Below, in pieces: positions 17,064-24,417 of a stretch of DNA of 64,000 nt. The translations under genes and the position numbers were made by a program. The stretch is from Spirochaetia bacterium. Lineage in GTDB: Bacteria > Spirochaetota > Spirochaetia > Treponematales > Breznakiellaceae. Location of the stretch: NCBI GenBank assembly GCA_026002025.1, contig BOAU01000001.1, positions 1 to 64,000 on the forward strand, given 5' to 3'. Within the stretch, counting starts at the first letter, position 1. Every line of letters begins with the position of its first letter. Below the pieces are notes generated by a model. It made no database searches. It saw nothing but the letters and a program-made list of their open reading frames with translations, and had not been told where the DNA came from.

Positions 17064-18237
17064 ATTCTACCTTTATAAACCTGTTCTTGCCGCAGCTGAG
17101 AACCCCATTATCCTGCAAAACTACATTTATGTCAGACACCACTTCACCGTTGAGCTTTACGCCCTTGCCCTCAATCAGCCTTCTGGCTTCCGAATTTGAG
17201 CCTGCAAATTTCGCCCGCTTGAGCAGCTCAACCAGTGCAATTTCATTTTCTGAAACCAATATAACCGGCATATTGTCCGGCGCGCTACCGGAAGCAACGG
17301 ACAGATAACGCTGTTCAGCCGGTTCGACAGCCCCTGCTCCGTGGTACAAGCGGACGATCTCACGGGCATACGCAAAGTGCGCCTGCCTGATGTCCTGTTG
17401 TATAAGGGGCGCAAATTCATCTTCAGGAATATCCGTTGTCAGACGGAAATAATCCGGCAGGATATTATCAGGTACTTTCATGCATTTTTCAAAGATACGT
17501 TCCGCCGCTTCGTTGATGCCGATGTAATTGTCCAGGGATTTACTCATCTTTTCCACGCCGTCAAGTCCGGGCAGCAAGGGAAAGGTGATGACCTCCTGCG
17601 GTTCCTGGCCGTAGTCTTTCTGCAGCTCCCGCCCGACCAACAGGTTGAAGGTTTGATCCGTGCCGCCGACTTCGATATCGGCCTTGAGGGCGATTGAGTC
17701 ATAGCCCTGCATAAGCGGGTAGAACAATTCGTGCAATCCTATGGGTTGATTCGCGCCATGGCGTTTGGCAAAATCATCGCGCTCCAGAATACGGGCAAGG
17801 GTATACTTCCCCGCAAGCTTAAGCACGTCGGCGAAGTTCATTTTGCCAAGCCATTCGGAATTATAGGTGATGCGCGCCTTTGCCGGATCGAGTATTTTCG
17901 TTACCTGTTCAAAATAGCTCTGCCCGTTGCGGCGTGTTTCTTCAAACGTAAGGGGCGCGCGTGTTTTGCTTCTGCCCGAGGGGTCCCCTATCATGCCGGT
18001 AAAATCCCCAATGACAAAGATGATCTCGTGCCCGGCATCCTGTAAGCGGCGCAGCATCCGGAGCGGAACCGTATGTCCCAAATGCAGGTCCGGGCGGGAC
18101 GGATCTGCCCCAAACTTTATCTTTAATGGTCTGCCGCCTGCAAGCTGTTTTTGCAGTCCTTCCGGCGAAAACACATCCACCGCGTTTCGGAGGAACTCCG
18201 TTCCTTTTATGCTTTCAAATACCCGGTTATCATTCAT
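17053..18237 (-). CDS. tyrS: Tyrosyl-tRNA synthetase
   Basis: A 394-residue class I synthetase that charges tRNA-Tyr. HLGH is at 52-55, KMSKS at 230-234, and the tyrosine-pocket stretch GGTDQTFN is near 191-198. An S4-like RNA-binding domain occupies about 330-390. The length and the wider spacing fit the TyrZ-type bacterial enzyme. A Tyr-rich leader peptide and a strong terminator precede it (see those entries), so expression probably responds to charged tRNA-Tyr. The final codons overlap a sequence copied from, or shared with, the SNF2 3' end. The start ATG follows GGGGGTT closely after the terminator. Confidence 0.95.
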   Translation of the reverse strand: MNDNRVFESIKGTEFLRNAVDVFSPEGLQKQLAGGRPLKIKFGADPSRPDLHLGHTVPLRMLRRLQDAGHEIIFVIGDFTGMIGDPSGRSKTRAPLTFEETRRNGQSYFEQVTKILDPAKARITYNSEWLGKMNFADVLKLAGKYTLARILERDDFAKRHGANQPIGLHELFYPLMQGYDSIALKADIEVGGTDQTFNLLVGRELQKDYGQEPQEVITFPLLPGLDGVEKMSKSLDNYIGINEAAERIFEKCMKVPDNILPDYFRLTTDIPEDEFAPLIQQDIRQAHFAYAREIVRLYHGAGAVEPAEQRYLSVASGSAPDNMPVILVSENEIALVELLKRAKFAGSNSEARRLIEGKGVKLNGEVVSDINVVLQDNGVLSCGKNRFIKVEFRF

Positions 18238-18250
18238 GTAGAACCCCCAT

Positions 18251-18286
18251 AAAAAAAGCGGCTCAAAGCATAAAGCCTTGAGCCGC
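18251..18286 (-). terminator. Intrinsic terminator (attenuator) in the tyrS leader
   Basis: On the minus strand, GCGGCTCAAGGC, a 5-base loop and GCTTTGAGCCGC form a 12-bp stem (one G-T pair) followed by seven Ts. It lies just 13 bases before the tyrS ATG and 21 bases after the leader-peptide stop. In that position it can only act as an attenuator of tyrS. Confidence 0.88.
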
Positions 18287-18307
18287 CGAATCGCCTTTGA
18301 TCAACAA

Positions 18308-18391
18308 TCATGGCAATAGCAAGCCCGGCCTGTTTCCGTAGTAATAGGAAGAAGCATTATAAAGATAGGAGTTTGCTTTTTGCATCGCCAT
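18308..18391 (-). CDS. Tyrosine-rich leader peptide of tyrS
   Basis: A 27-codon ORF (MAMQKANSYLYN, then ASSYYYGNRPGLLLP). Five of its 27 residues are tyrosine, including three in a row. It ends 21 bases before the terminator upstream of tyrS. This is the layout of ribosome-mediated attenuation: slow decoding of Tyr codons should leave the terminator unformed. The start may instead be the ATG at 18397 (two codons longer, GAGG upstream) or 18385. TTGACA and TATGGT boxes upstream would place transcription start at or near the ATG. A competing antiterminator helix was not worked out. Confidence 0.75.
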   Translation of the reverse strand: MAMQKANSYLYNASSYYYGNRPGLLLP

Positions 18392-18397
18392 GATCAT

Positions 18398-18427
18398 ACC
18401 ATACCTCATTAAGAATTTATTTGTCAA
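18398..18427 (-). promoter_or_regulatory. Probable promoter of the tyrS leader transcript
   Basis: TTGACA (18427-18422), an 18-base spacer and TATGGT (18403-18398). The -35 box is a full consensus. The -10 box matches less well. Confidence 0.5.
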
Positions 18428-18471
18428 CAGCATATCACGATAAACGCATGAAAGGAAAGTGATATACTTTT

Positions 18472-18642
18472 TCATAGAACCTTGGGATGGGTTGAAGGAG
18501 TGGAAGAAGTATTATCATTTAATAAAGGGTAATCGTCCAATATTTCTTCCACCGGTATACCCTCTGATAACCATTGAAGTATATCACTTACGGTGATACG
18601 AGTTCCTTTTATACAAGGTCTCCCATAATGCCTATGTTTTTT
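18472..18642 (-). pseudogene. DUF433-family antitoxin remnant
   Basis: A minus-strand frame without an ATG reads HRHYGRPCIKGTRITVSDIL, then QWLSEGIPVEEILDDYPLL, ending PSTHPKVL. This matches DUF433 antitoxin-like proteins (GKPCIKGTRI, then EEIL.DYP), which normally have a VapC- or DUF5615-like toxin partner. A stop codon precedes the only possible TTG start, and the first dozen family residues are missing. No toxin gene is found. It lies directly upstream of the tyrS leader promoter. Confidence 0.65.
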
Positions 18643-18693
18643 TGTCAATTATTCTATATGTATGATTTTTTATACATTCTCAAGGCACAAATG

Positions 18694-18728
18694 CTATATA
18701 GGGCATTGGCGTGGATGGCGCTTGCATC
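18694..18728 (+). repeat. 35-base intergenic motif, copy A (upstream of fusA)
   Basis: It begins CTATATAGGGCATTGG and ends GGCGCTTGCATC. Similar sequences stand at 27246-27280 and, inverted, at 35111-35147. It lies about 80 bases upstream of the fusA start. Confidence 0.75.
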
Positions 18729-18810
18729 AGGTACTTGAATCTTCTTGAAAATCTTACTAAACTATCACAATTATCGCATTTTTTAGAAAGACCAAGGAGT
18801 AACAGGCAAG

Positions 18811-20904
18811 ATGAGCATCGATATTACCAAGATGCGGAACATCGGAATCAGCGCGCATATCGATTCAGGGAAAACAACCCTTTCCGAACGTATTCTTTTC
18901 TACAGTAACAAGATCCATGCCATCCACGAGGTCCGGGGCAAGGACGGGGTGGGGGCCACCATGGACCACATGGAGCTTGAGCGGGAGCGGGGCATCACGA
19001 TCCAGTCCGCCGCTACCCAGGTTGAATGGAAGGAACACACCATTAACCTTATCGACACACCCGGACACGTGGACTTTACCATTGAGGTTGAGCGCTCCCT
19101 GCGGGTGCTGGACGGGGCTGTTCTGGTGCTCTGCGCGGTTGCCGGGGTTCAGTCCCAGTCCATCACCGTGGACCGGCAGCTCAAGCGCTACCATGTCCCC
19201 CGTATCGCCTTTATCAACAAATGCGACCGTACCGGGGCCAATCCCTTCAAAGTACGGCTTCAACTGCGGGAAAAACTGGGCCTCAACGCGGTGATGATCC
19301 AGATTCCCATCGGTCTTGAGGACAAGCTTGAGGGGGTGGTGGACCTTATTACCATGAAGGCGGTCTATTTTGACGGCGATCAGGGCACGGAAATCCGCTA
19401 TGCGGAGATTCCCGCCCACCTTAAGGCGGATGCGGACAAGTACCGGGAAGAACTCCTGGACGCGGTTTCCATGTTTGACGATGATCTGGCGGAAAAATTC
19501 CTGGGTGGCGAAGCCATCCCCGAAGAGCTGATCCACGCGGCTATCCGCAAGGGGACCCTGGCGGAATCCTTTGTGCCGGTCATGGTGGGTTCGGCCTATA
19601 AAAACAAGGGGATTCAATCCCTTTTGGACGGGGTGAACTACTATCTCCCCAATCCCACGGAAGTAAAGAACTACGCCCTGGACCTTGACCACAACGAGGA
19701 ACAGAAGGAGCTGGTCAGCGATGACAAGAGCCCCACGGTGGCCCTGGGCTTCAAGCTTGAGGACGGCCAGTACGGCCAGCTCACCTATGTGCGTATCTAT
19801 CAGGGCAGCCTGAAAAAGGGCGAGGAACTGACCAACACCCGCGCCCGCAAGCGCTTCAAGGTGGGGCGGCTGGTGCGGATGCACTCCGATAACATGGAAG
19901 ACATCAACGAAGGTTCCCCCGGCGACATCGTGGCCCTTTTCGGGGTTGACTGCGCCTCCGGTGATACCTTCTGCGGTACCGGCGTGAACTACGCCATGAC
20001 TTCGATGTTCGTGCCCGAGCCGGTTATCTCCCTGGCCATTACCCCCAAGGACAAGAAATCCGCGGACCAGATGGCCAAGGCCCTGAACCGCTTTACCAAG
20101 GAAGACCCCACCTTCCAGACCTATGTGGACCCCGAATCCAACCAGACCATCATCAAGGGTATGGGGGAACTGCACCTGGAAGTGTACATTGAGCGGATGC
20201 GCCGGGAGTACAGTTGCGAGGTTGATACCGGCATGCCCCAGGTTGCCTACCGGGAGGCCATACAGGGCCGGTCCGAATTCAACTATACCCACAAGAAGCA
20301 GACCGGCGGTTCCGGTCAGTACGGCCGGGTTGCCGGTTACATGGAACCCTGGGCCGAGGGGGACTACGAATTCGTGGACAGCATCAAGGGCGGTTCCATC
20401 CCGAATGAATATATTCCCAGTTGTGATAAGGGATTCAAGGAAGCGGTCAAGAAGGGCAGCCTCATCGGGTTCCCCATCGTCAATATCCGCTGCGTGATCA
20501 ACGACGGGGCCTCCCATCCGGTGGACTCCTCGGACATCGCCTTCCAGCTGGCCGCCATCGGCGCCTTTAGGGAAGCCTACGGCAAGGCCAAGCCCTGCAT
20601 CCTGGAGCCCATCATGAAGGTCTCCGTGGAAGGGCCCACCGAATTCCAGGGAAACATTTTTGGTTCCCTCAACCAGCGCCGTGGTATCATATCCTCGTCC
20701 ACCGAGGACGGAACCTTCTCCCGTGTGGACGCCGAAGTGCCGCTGAGCGAAATGTTCGGCTATTCCACGGCGCTCCGGTCCCTGACCCAGGGAAAGGCGG
20801 AGTTTACCATGGAATTTGAAAAATACGGAAAGGTTCCCGCCAGTGTTTCCGATGCCCTCATCAAGGAATATGAGGAAAAACGCAGAAAAGAGCAGGGGCG
20901 TTAG
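18811..20904 (+). CDS. fusA: Elongation factor G, spirochaete/mitochondrial EF-G1 type
   Basis: A 697-residue translational GTPase that moves tRNA-mRNA through the ribosome. The G1 motif is AHIDSGKTT (not AGKTT), G3 is DTPGHVDFT, and the NKCD motif gives guanine specificity. [14 protein letters not shown] and [13 protein letters not shown] are close to mitochondrial EF-G1 and the spirochaete EF-G1 subfamily. In those lineages EF-G1 is known to handle translocation while a second EF-G handles ribosome recycling. Domains II-V are complete. AAGGAG precedes the ATG at rather long spacing. A pair of hairpins follows the gene. Confidence 0.95.
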   Translation: MSIDITKMRNIGISAHIDSGKTTLSERILFYSNKIHAIHEVRGKDGVGATMDHMELERERGITIQSAATQVEWKEHTINLIDTPGHVDFTIEVERSLRVLDGAVLVLCAVAGVQSQSITVDRQLKRYHVPRIAFINKCDRTGANPFKVRLQLREKLGLNAVMIQIPIGLEDKLEGVVDLITMKAVYFDGDQGTEIRYAEIPAHLKADADKYREELLDAVSMFDDDLAEKFLGGEAIPEELIHAAIRKGTLAESFVPVMVGSAYKNKGIQSLLDGVNYYLPNPTEVKNYALDLDHNEEQKELVSDDKSPTVALGFKLEDGQYGQLTYVRIYQGSLKKGEELTNTRARKRFKVGRLVRMHSDNMEDINEGSPGDIVALFGVDCASGDTFCGTGVNYAMTSMFVPEPVISLAITPKDKKSADQMAKALNRFTKEDPTFQTYVDPESNQTIIKGMGELHLEVYIERMRREYSCEVDTGMPQVAYREAIQGRSEFNYTHKKQTGGSGQYGRVAGYMEPWAEGDYEFVDSIKGGSIPNEYIPSCDKGFKEAVKKGSLIGFPIVNIRCVINDGASHPVDSSDIAFQLAAIGAFREAYGKAKPCILEPIMKVSVEGPTEFQGNIFGSLNQRRGIISSSTEDGTFSRVDAEVPLSEMFGYSTALRSLTQGKAEFTMEFEKYGKVPASVSDALIKEYEEKRRKEQGR

Positions 20905-20911
20905 TAAACGT

Positions 20912-20956
20912 GGCGTTAATAAACGCCTCGGAGAAAAATCCTCTGGATTTTTCTCC
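20912..20956. repeat. Two tandem perfect hairpins after fusA
   Basis: GGCGTT-AATA-AACGCC (20912-20927) is followed by GGAGAAAAATCC-TCT-GGATTTTTCTCC arms (20930-20941 and 20945-20956). There is no T-tract after them. They may be processing sites or partial terminators. A similar pair lies at the end of yidD. Confidence 0.7.
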
Positions 20957-20979
20957 ACAATACATTTTGAGGTAGTTAT

Positions 20980-21681
20980 ATGGAAAAGCAGGAACTTATA
21001 CAGCGCAGCCCGATCCGGGTGTTCGAGAAATCCATCCACGGCGGGCTTAAGGCCGGGGAAATCGGCGTCATTGCGTCCCCGAACGGCATCGGCAAAACAT
21101 CGGTGCTGGTTCAGATCGCCCTGGACAAACTCCTCCAGGCCCAAAAGGTGATTCACGTATCATTTACCCAGCATACCGATTATGTGCTGGCCTGGTACGA
21201 GGACATTTTTGACGAGTTCACCAAAAAGAAGAATCTGCAAAATGCCGGGGATGTCAAAACTGATCTGGTTAAAAACCGGGTGCTGATGAATTTCAACCAG
21301 GACGGAATTTCCGCGGATCAGATTCTGAAAAGCCTCCGGGCGATGATCGTGGACGGGGGCTTCAAGGCCCAGGCCCTCATCATCGACGGCCTTGATTTTT
21401 CAAAGATCGACCGGGACCGGATTGACAACACAAAAAAATTCGCCAAAGAGCAGGGGCTTGAGGTCTGGTACAGCTGCACGGTGCCTTCCGGGGAAGGCCA
21501 GTACAACAAGCAGAACATTCCCGTCCTGATTAAGGATTATGTTGATCTTATTGATTCGGTGATTGTGCTGGATCCCAAGCCGGATCATATTAGCCTTTCT
21601 GTTTCCAAGGATCGGGAAACCTACAATCCCGCGTCCATGGCGCTCAAGCTGGACCCCAAGACGCTGCTGATTCAGGAATAG
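20980..21681 (+). CDS. RecA/KaiC-fold P-loop ATPase of unknown role
   Basis: A 233-residue single-domain ATPase. Walker A is SPNGIGKTS (about 33-41), and the hydrophobic strand ALIIDGLDFS (about 131-140) is a Walker B-like segment. The N-terminal layout (GGLKAGEIGVIAS) is that of DnaB/KaiC/RadA-type RecA folds. Nothing in it points to a specific process. GAGG stands 7-8 bases before the ATG. It follows fusA by 75 bases in the same direction, so co-transcription is possible through the hairpins. Confidence 0.75.
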   Translation: MEKQELIQRSPIRVFEKSIHGGLKAGEIGVIASPNGIGKTSVLVQIALDKLLQAQKVIHVSFTQHTDYVLAWYEDIFDEFTKKKNLQNAGDVKTDLVKNRVLMNFNQDGISADQILKSLRAMIVDGGFKAQALIIDGLDFSKIDRDRIDNTKKFAKEQGLEVWYSCTVPSGEGQYNKQNIPVLIKDYVDLIDSVIVLDPKPDHISLSVSKDRETYNPASMALKLDPKTLLIQE

Positions 21682-21814
21682 CTTTTTTCGAATCAAATAC
21701 CCGTATGTTGTTCTCGCTTAGTCGCCGCAGACCAATCGACCTTCGGTCTGCGGTCTGACGGCGCCATTGCGGTTAAAAATTCTTATCTGGTTGATACTCA
21801 TATTACAAAAACCA

Positions 21815-21843
21815 TTGACAAATTGTGTATTTTTGAATATTAT
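21815..21843 (+). promoter_or_regulatory. Promoter of the RHH/RelE toxin-antitoxin pair
   Basis: TTGACA (21815-21820), a 17-base spacer and TATTAT (21838-21843), about 20 bases before the antitoxin ATG. The preceding 130 bases hold a CGCAGACC/GGTCTGCG hairpin (21726-21752) and no gene. Confidence 0.72.
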
Positions 21844-21862
21844 TGAATGCAGGAGTATAGCC

Positions 21863-22096
21863 ATGGGTAAAACTATAACGTTACGGGTGGAAGATACTAT
21901 TTACGATACTCTCAAAAGAGCCGCTGATGGAGACAGGCGGACTATTTCCAATTTTATAGAATTTGCGGCCGTTAATTATATTTTTAACAATAATATTGTT
22001 GATGACAATGAAATGAAGGAACTTTTGACCTTTGAAAAAGATATAAAAAAAGGACTGGAGGACATAAAAAAGGGGCGGTATAAACTACTTGGATAA
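21863..22096 (+). CDS. RHH-type antitoxin (RelB/CopG-like)
   Basis: A 77-residue protein starting MGKTITLRVEDTIYDTLKRA, a clear ribbon-helix-helix DNA-binding fold (strand TITLRV, then two helices). The C-terminal part (DIKKGLEDIKKGRYK) is a typical toxin-binding tail. The frame opens earlier, but AGGAG spaced 7 bases fixes the start at 21863. The gene is AT-rich and shares 8 bases with the toxin gene. It should repress its own promoter and neutralise the RelE/ParE-like toxin. Confidence 0.85.
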   Translation: MGKTITLRVEDTIYDTLKRAADGDRRTISNFIEFAAVNYIFNNNIVDDNEMKELLTFEKDIKKGLEDIKKGRYKLLG

Positions 22097-22361
22097 ATTT
22101 AAAATAGCGGAAACTGAAACATTTTCTAAAAAAATAAACTCAAAAAAATATAGCCAATTGTATAAAAGAGTATTTGCAGATATATATCCGATTCTTAAAA
22201 ATAATCCGTTTTTTGGAACGAATATTAAGAAACTGAAAGGAGACTATAAAGATATTTACCGATTTAGAATAGGTGATTATAGGTTATTTTATAAAATAGA
22301 CGAACAAGAATCTATTATATTTATTGTTAATATAGAGAATAGAAAAGATGCGTATAAATAA
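22089..22361 (+). CDS. RelE/ParE-superfamily toxin
   Basis: A 90-residue protein starting with TTG within the antitoxin gene (8-base overlap). The fold signature is visible: a basic helix region, LKGDYKDIYRFRIGDYRLFY (about 56-75), then FIVNIENRKDAYK. Members either cleave mRNA on the ribosome (RelE) or poison gyrase (ParE). The terminal R-DAYK motif is usual for the RelE/ParE group, but the target cannot be told. It is AT-rich like its antitoxin, which fits recent transfer. The end is followed by TTCGCCTAAC, which faintly resembles an integron attC box. Confidence 0.83.
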   Translation: MDKFKIAETETFSKKINSKKYSQLYKRVFADIYPILKNNPFFGTNIKKLKGDYKDIYRFRIGDYRLFYKIDEQESIIFIVNIENRKDAYK

Positions 22362-22443
22362 GGGCAGGAACTTCGCCTAACACCCGCTATCCGTTGCGTT
22401 GCGCCCAGACCCAGAAATAAATGGTTAAATGTGGAATTCCTCA

Positions 22444-23622
22444 TTATTCGTGCATTTTTCTTTTCAGGGCGAACAGCATTACCGCAAGGATGGCCGCATA
22501 AATAACGCAGGAACGGTAGCCCCAGGCTTCGCCGATGTAGCGGTTGGTAAGGCCGAAGCCGTACTGGATGATCCCGCTTACGGTAAAGGCGATGCCGATG
22601 ATGGCGCTGCTCATGGTCTGGGCCCTTTCCTTAAAAACACCGATGCTGATTGCCAATATGGTGGGCCATACCAGGGCGATAAAGATACCGGTAAAGGGAA
22701 GTATCCAGATGCCTTGGCGGCCAAGGCTAAAGCCCGCGATGTACAGCACAATGATCATCAGGGCCGCACAGAGGAGGCTGTTGAGGTAGCCGAATTTTTC
22801 AAGGACAAAGCCGCTTAAAAGCCGGGAAAGGGTATACAGGACAAAGAAGGTTGAAACAAAGAGGGCCCCGGTGGTGCTGGGGTCCATGCCGTACAGGTCC
22901 TGCAGATAGAGGCCGCTCCACGCCACAGAGCCGCCGTCAATGGCGCCGATAACCCCCAGGATCAGGCCGAAGGTCCAGACCATGGGTTCCCTTAACGCAT
23001 CAAGGAAGGAAGGTTTTTTTTCAGCGCCGTTGTTCTGAACAGCCGTTTCGTTTTGCGCGTTTTTCACCTCCCCGGGGTAGCGGGCAATAAGGCTCACAAC
23101 CAGCATGATGAATACCGGGATCAGCGCCAGGGGGTAAATGTGCTGCCAGCTGAGGGCAGACTTATTGACGATGAGACCTGCGAACCGGGGGCCGATGGTG
23201 GCCCCAAGGCCGTAAAAGAAATGGAGCAGGTTCAGCATCAGGCCGGATCGAACCGTGAAGATCCGCACCCCCATGCCGTTAAGGCCGATCTCAAAAAAAC
23301 CGAACCCCGACTGGATGATAAGGTACAGGACGGCGGCCATCCAGAAACCGGAGGCGAAAAAAATGGCCCCCATTCCCAGGCCGATCACAATAAATCCTGT
23401 GGTGATGGTTTTTTTTAATCCGAAGCGGCTCATAAAGATGCCGGAAATAACGCAGAAGATGACCGCGGTAAAGGAAACCATGGCCGCCATGAGCCCCTGG
23501 TCGCCGTGGGAAGCCTGGAAACTGTTTTTGATCAGGGGGAAGGTGACCCCCTTCATGCTGTTGAGAAAACCGTAGAGGGCCATGTCCCCGTAGATGACTA
23601 TGAGCAGCAGTATGTTCGGCAT
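22444..23622 (-). CDS. Major facilitator superfamily transporter
   Basis: A 392-residue integral membrane protein with about 12 hydrophobic segments and a charged central loop (about 185-205, rich in Asn/Glu/Lys). The GxxxSRFGLKK loop between segments 2 and 3 (about 62-70) is the MFS motif. The overall look is that of FucP/NNP-type or glucose/galactose-like MFS carriers, but the substrate is unknown. It diverges from the SDR-like gene with only 57 bases between. A TATAGT lies 8 bases before the ATG, and no ribosome site is evident. Confidence 0.85.
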   Translation of the reverse strand: MPNILLLIVIYGDMALYGFLNSMKGVTFPLIKNSFQASHGDQGLMAAMVSFTAVIFCVISGIFMSRFGLKKTITTGFIVIGLGMGAIFFASGFWMAAVLYLIIQSGFGFFEIGLNGMGVRIFTVRSGLMLNLLHFFYGLGATIGPRFAGLIVNKSALSWQHIYPLALIPVFIMLVVSLIARYPGEVKNAQNETAVQNNGAEKKPSFLDALREPMVWTFGLILGVIGAIDGGSVAWSGLYLQDLYGMDPSTTGALFVSTFFVLYTLSRLLSGFVLEKFGYLNSLLCAALMIIVLYIAGFSLGRQGIWILPFTGIFIALVWPTILAISIGVFKERAQTMSSAIIGIAFTVSGIIQYGFGLTNRYIGEAWGYRSCVIYAAILAVMLFALKRKMHE

Positions 23623-23679
23623 GATGATTCACTATACCATATTGAAGATTTGCGGTACACTGTACGGCATGGGGACCAG

Positions 23680-24378
23680 ATGACCAGGGGAATACTCATT
23701 GCGGGAAATGAATCATCCCTCAGCGCGGCCATGAGCGCGGAAGCGGCGAAGCGGGTGGAACACTTTGCATCGGCCCTAATCCCCAACCGGCTTTCGGAAC
23801 ATGCCGCCGGAATCGCGGGTTCCCGCGGTTCATTGACGGAGGATTCCCTTCCAGAGGGGGCGGCCCTTTCCCTGCAGTGGAACCCCGGCAGCCCCATCGC
23901 CGCCCGCACCTTGATCCTCGCCGCGGAAAACCGGCTTGAGCATATCGACGAGGCGATTCTGGTCTGTTCCCCCCCCGCAATCCGCCGCCGCCCCGCGGAA
24001 ATCTCCCCCGCCGATATTGAGATAATGGTAAACGATCACATCAAGGGCTGGTTTTTTTTGGCGCGGGAACTGGCCCAGGTTTTCCGTAAAAGAAAATCAG
24101 GAACCCTGGCGCTGGCCCTTTCCGACATGGGCGCAGGCGGCAAGGATGATCCGGTGGACCTGCTGGGTCCCGCGGCGGCAGCCTCTTTCCGCGCCTTTGC
24201 CCAAAGCATCCTCTCCGCCGCTTCTGACGAACCCTATCTGACCATGGGCTTCTCCTCATCCGAAATCGGCGAGGAAAGCGCCTTTGCGGCCTTTGTCCTT
24301 AAACTTATCGACGAAGGCAATAAACGCAATAACGGGAAGTGGCATAAGTTCGGCAGGCTGAATTTGTTTAATAGGTAG
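23680..24378 (+). CDS. SDR-like protein, possibly non-enzymatic
   Basis: I choose the ATG at 23680 (MTRGILIAGNESSLSAAMSA), giving 232 residues; the frame is open further upstream into the divergent MFS gene. It resembles a degenerate short-chain dehydrogenase: an N-terminal beta-alpha unit, a central ILVCSPPAI strand, NDHIKGWFFLARELA and a long final helix region. However, the nucleotide-binding glycine cluster is altered (GNESS), and the catalytic Tyr-x-x-x-Lys is not obvious. It may therefore be a structural or regulatory relative. The family assignment is tentative. Confidence 0.55.
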   Translation: MTRGILIAGNESSLSAAMSAEAAKRVEHFASALIPNRLSEHAAGIAGSRGSLTEDSLPEGAALSLQWNPGSPIAARTLILAAENRLEHIDEAILVCSPPAIRRRPAEISPADIEIMVNDHIKGWFFLARELAQVFRKRKSGTLALALSDMGAGGKDDPVDLLGPAAAASFRAFAQSILSAASDEPYLTMGFSSSEIGEESAFAAFVLKLIDEGNKRNNGKWHKFGRLNLFNR

Positions 24379-24417
24379 TGGTAGTAGCTATCGTTTTAAT
24401 GACCTATACTCATTTTT

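Noticed and set aside
18238..18420. T-box riboswitch for tyrS
   Set aside because: The conserved TGGNACC antiterminator core and specifier-loop layout are absent; the Tyr-rich ORF explains the terminator better.
18865..21156. 763-codon minus-strand open frame opposite fusA
   Set aside because: An antisense shadow of a GC-rich, highly conserved gene; the composition (His, Gly, Val, Leu) is that of an antisense frame and it overlaps two real genes.
21726..21752. Terminator after the RecA-fold ATPase
   Set aside because: A CGCAGACC/GGTCTGCG hairpin is present, but the loop is 11 bases and no T-run follows.
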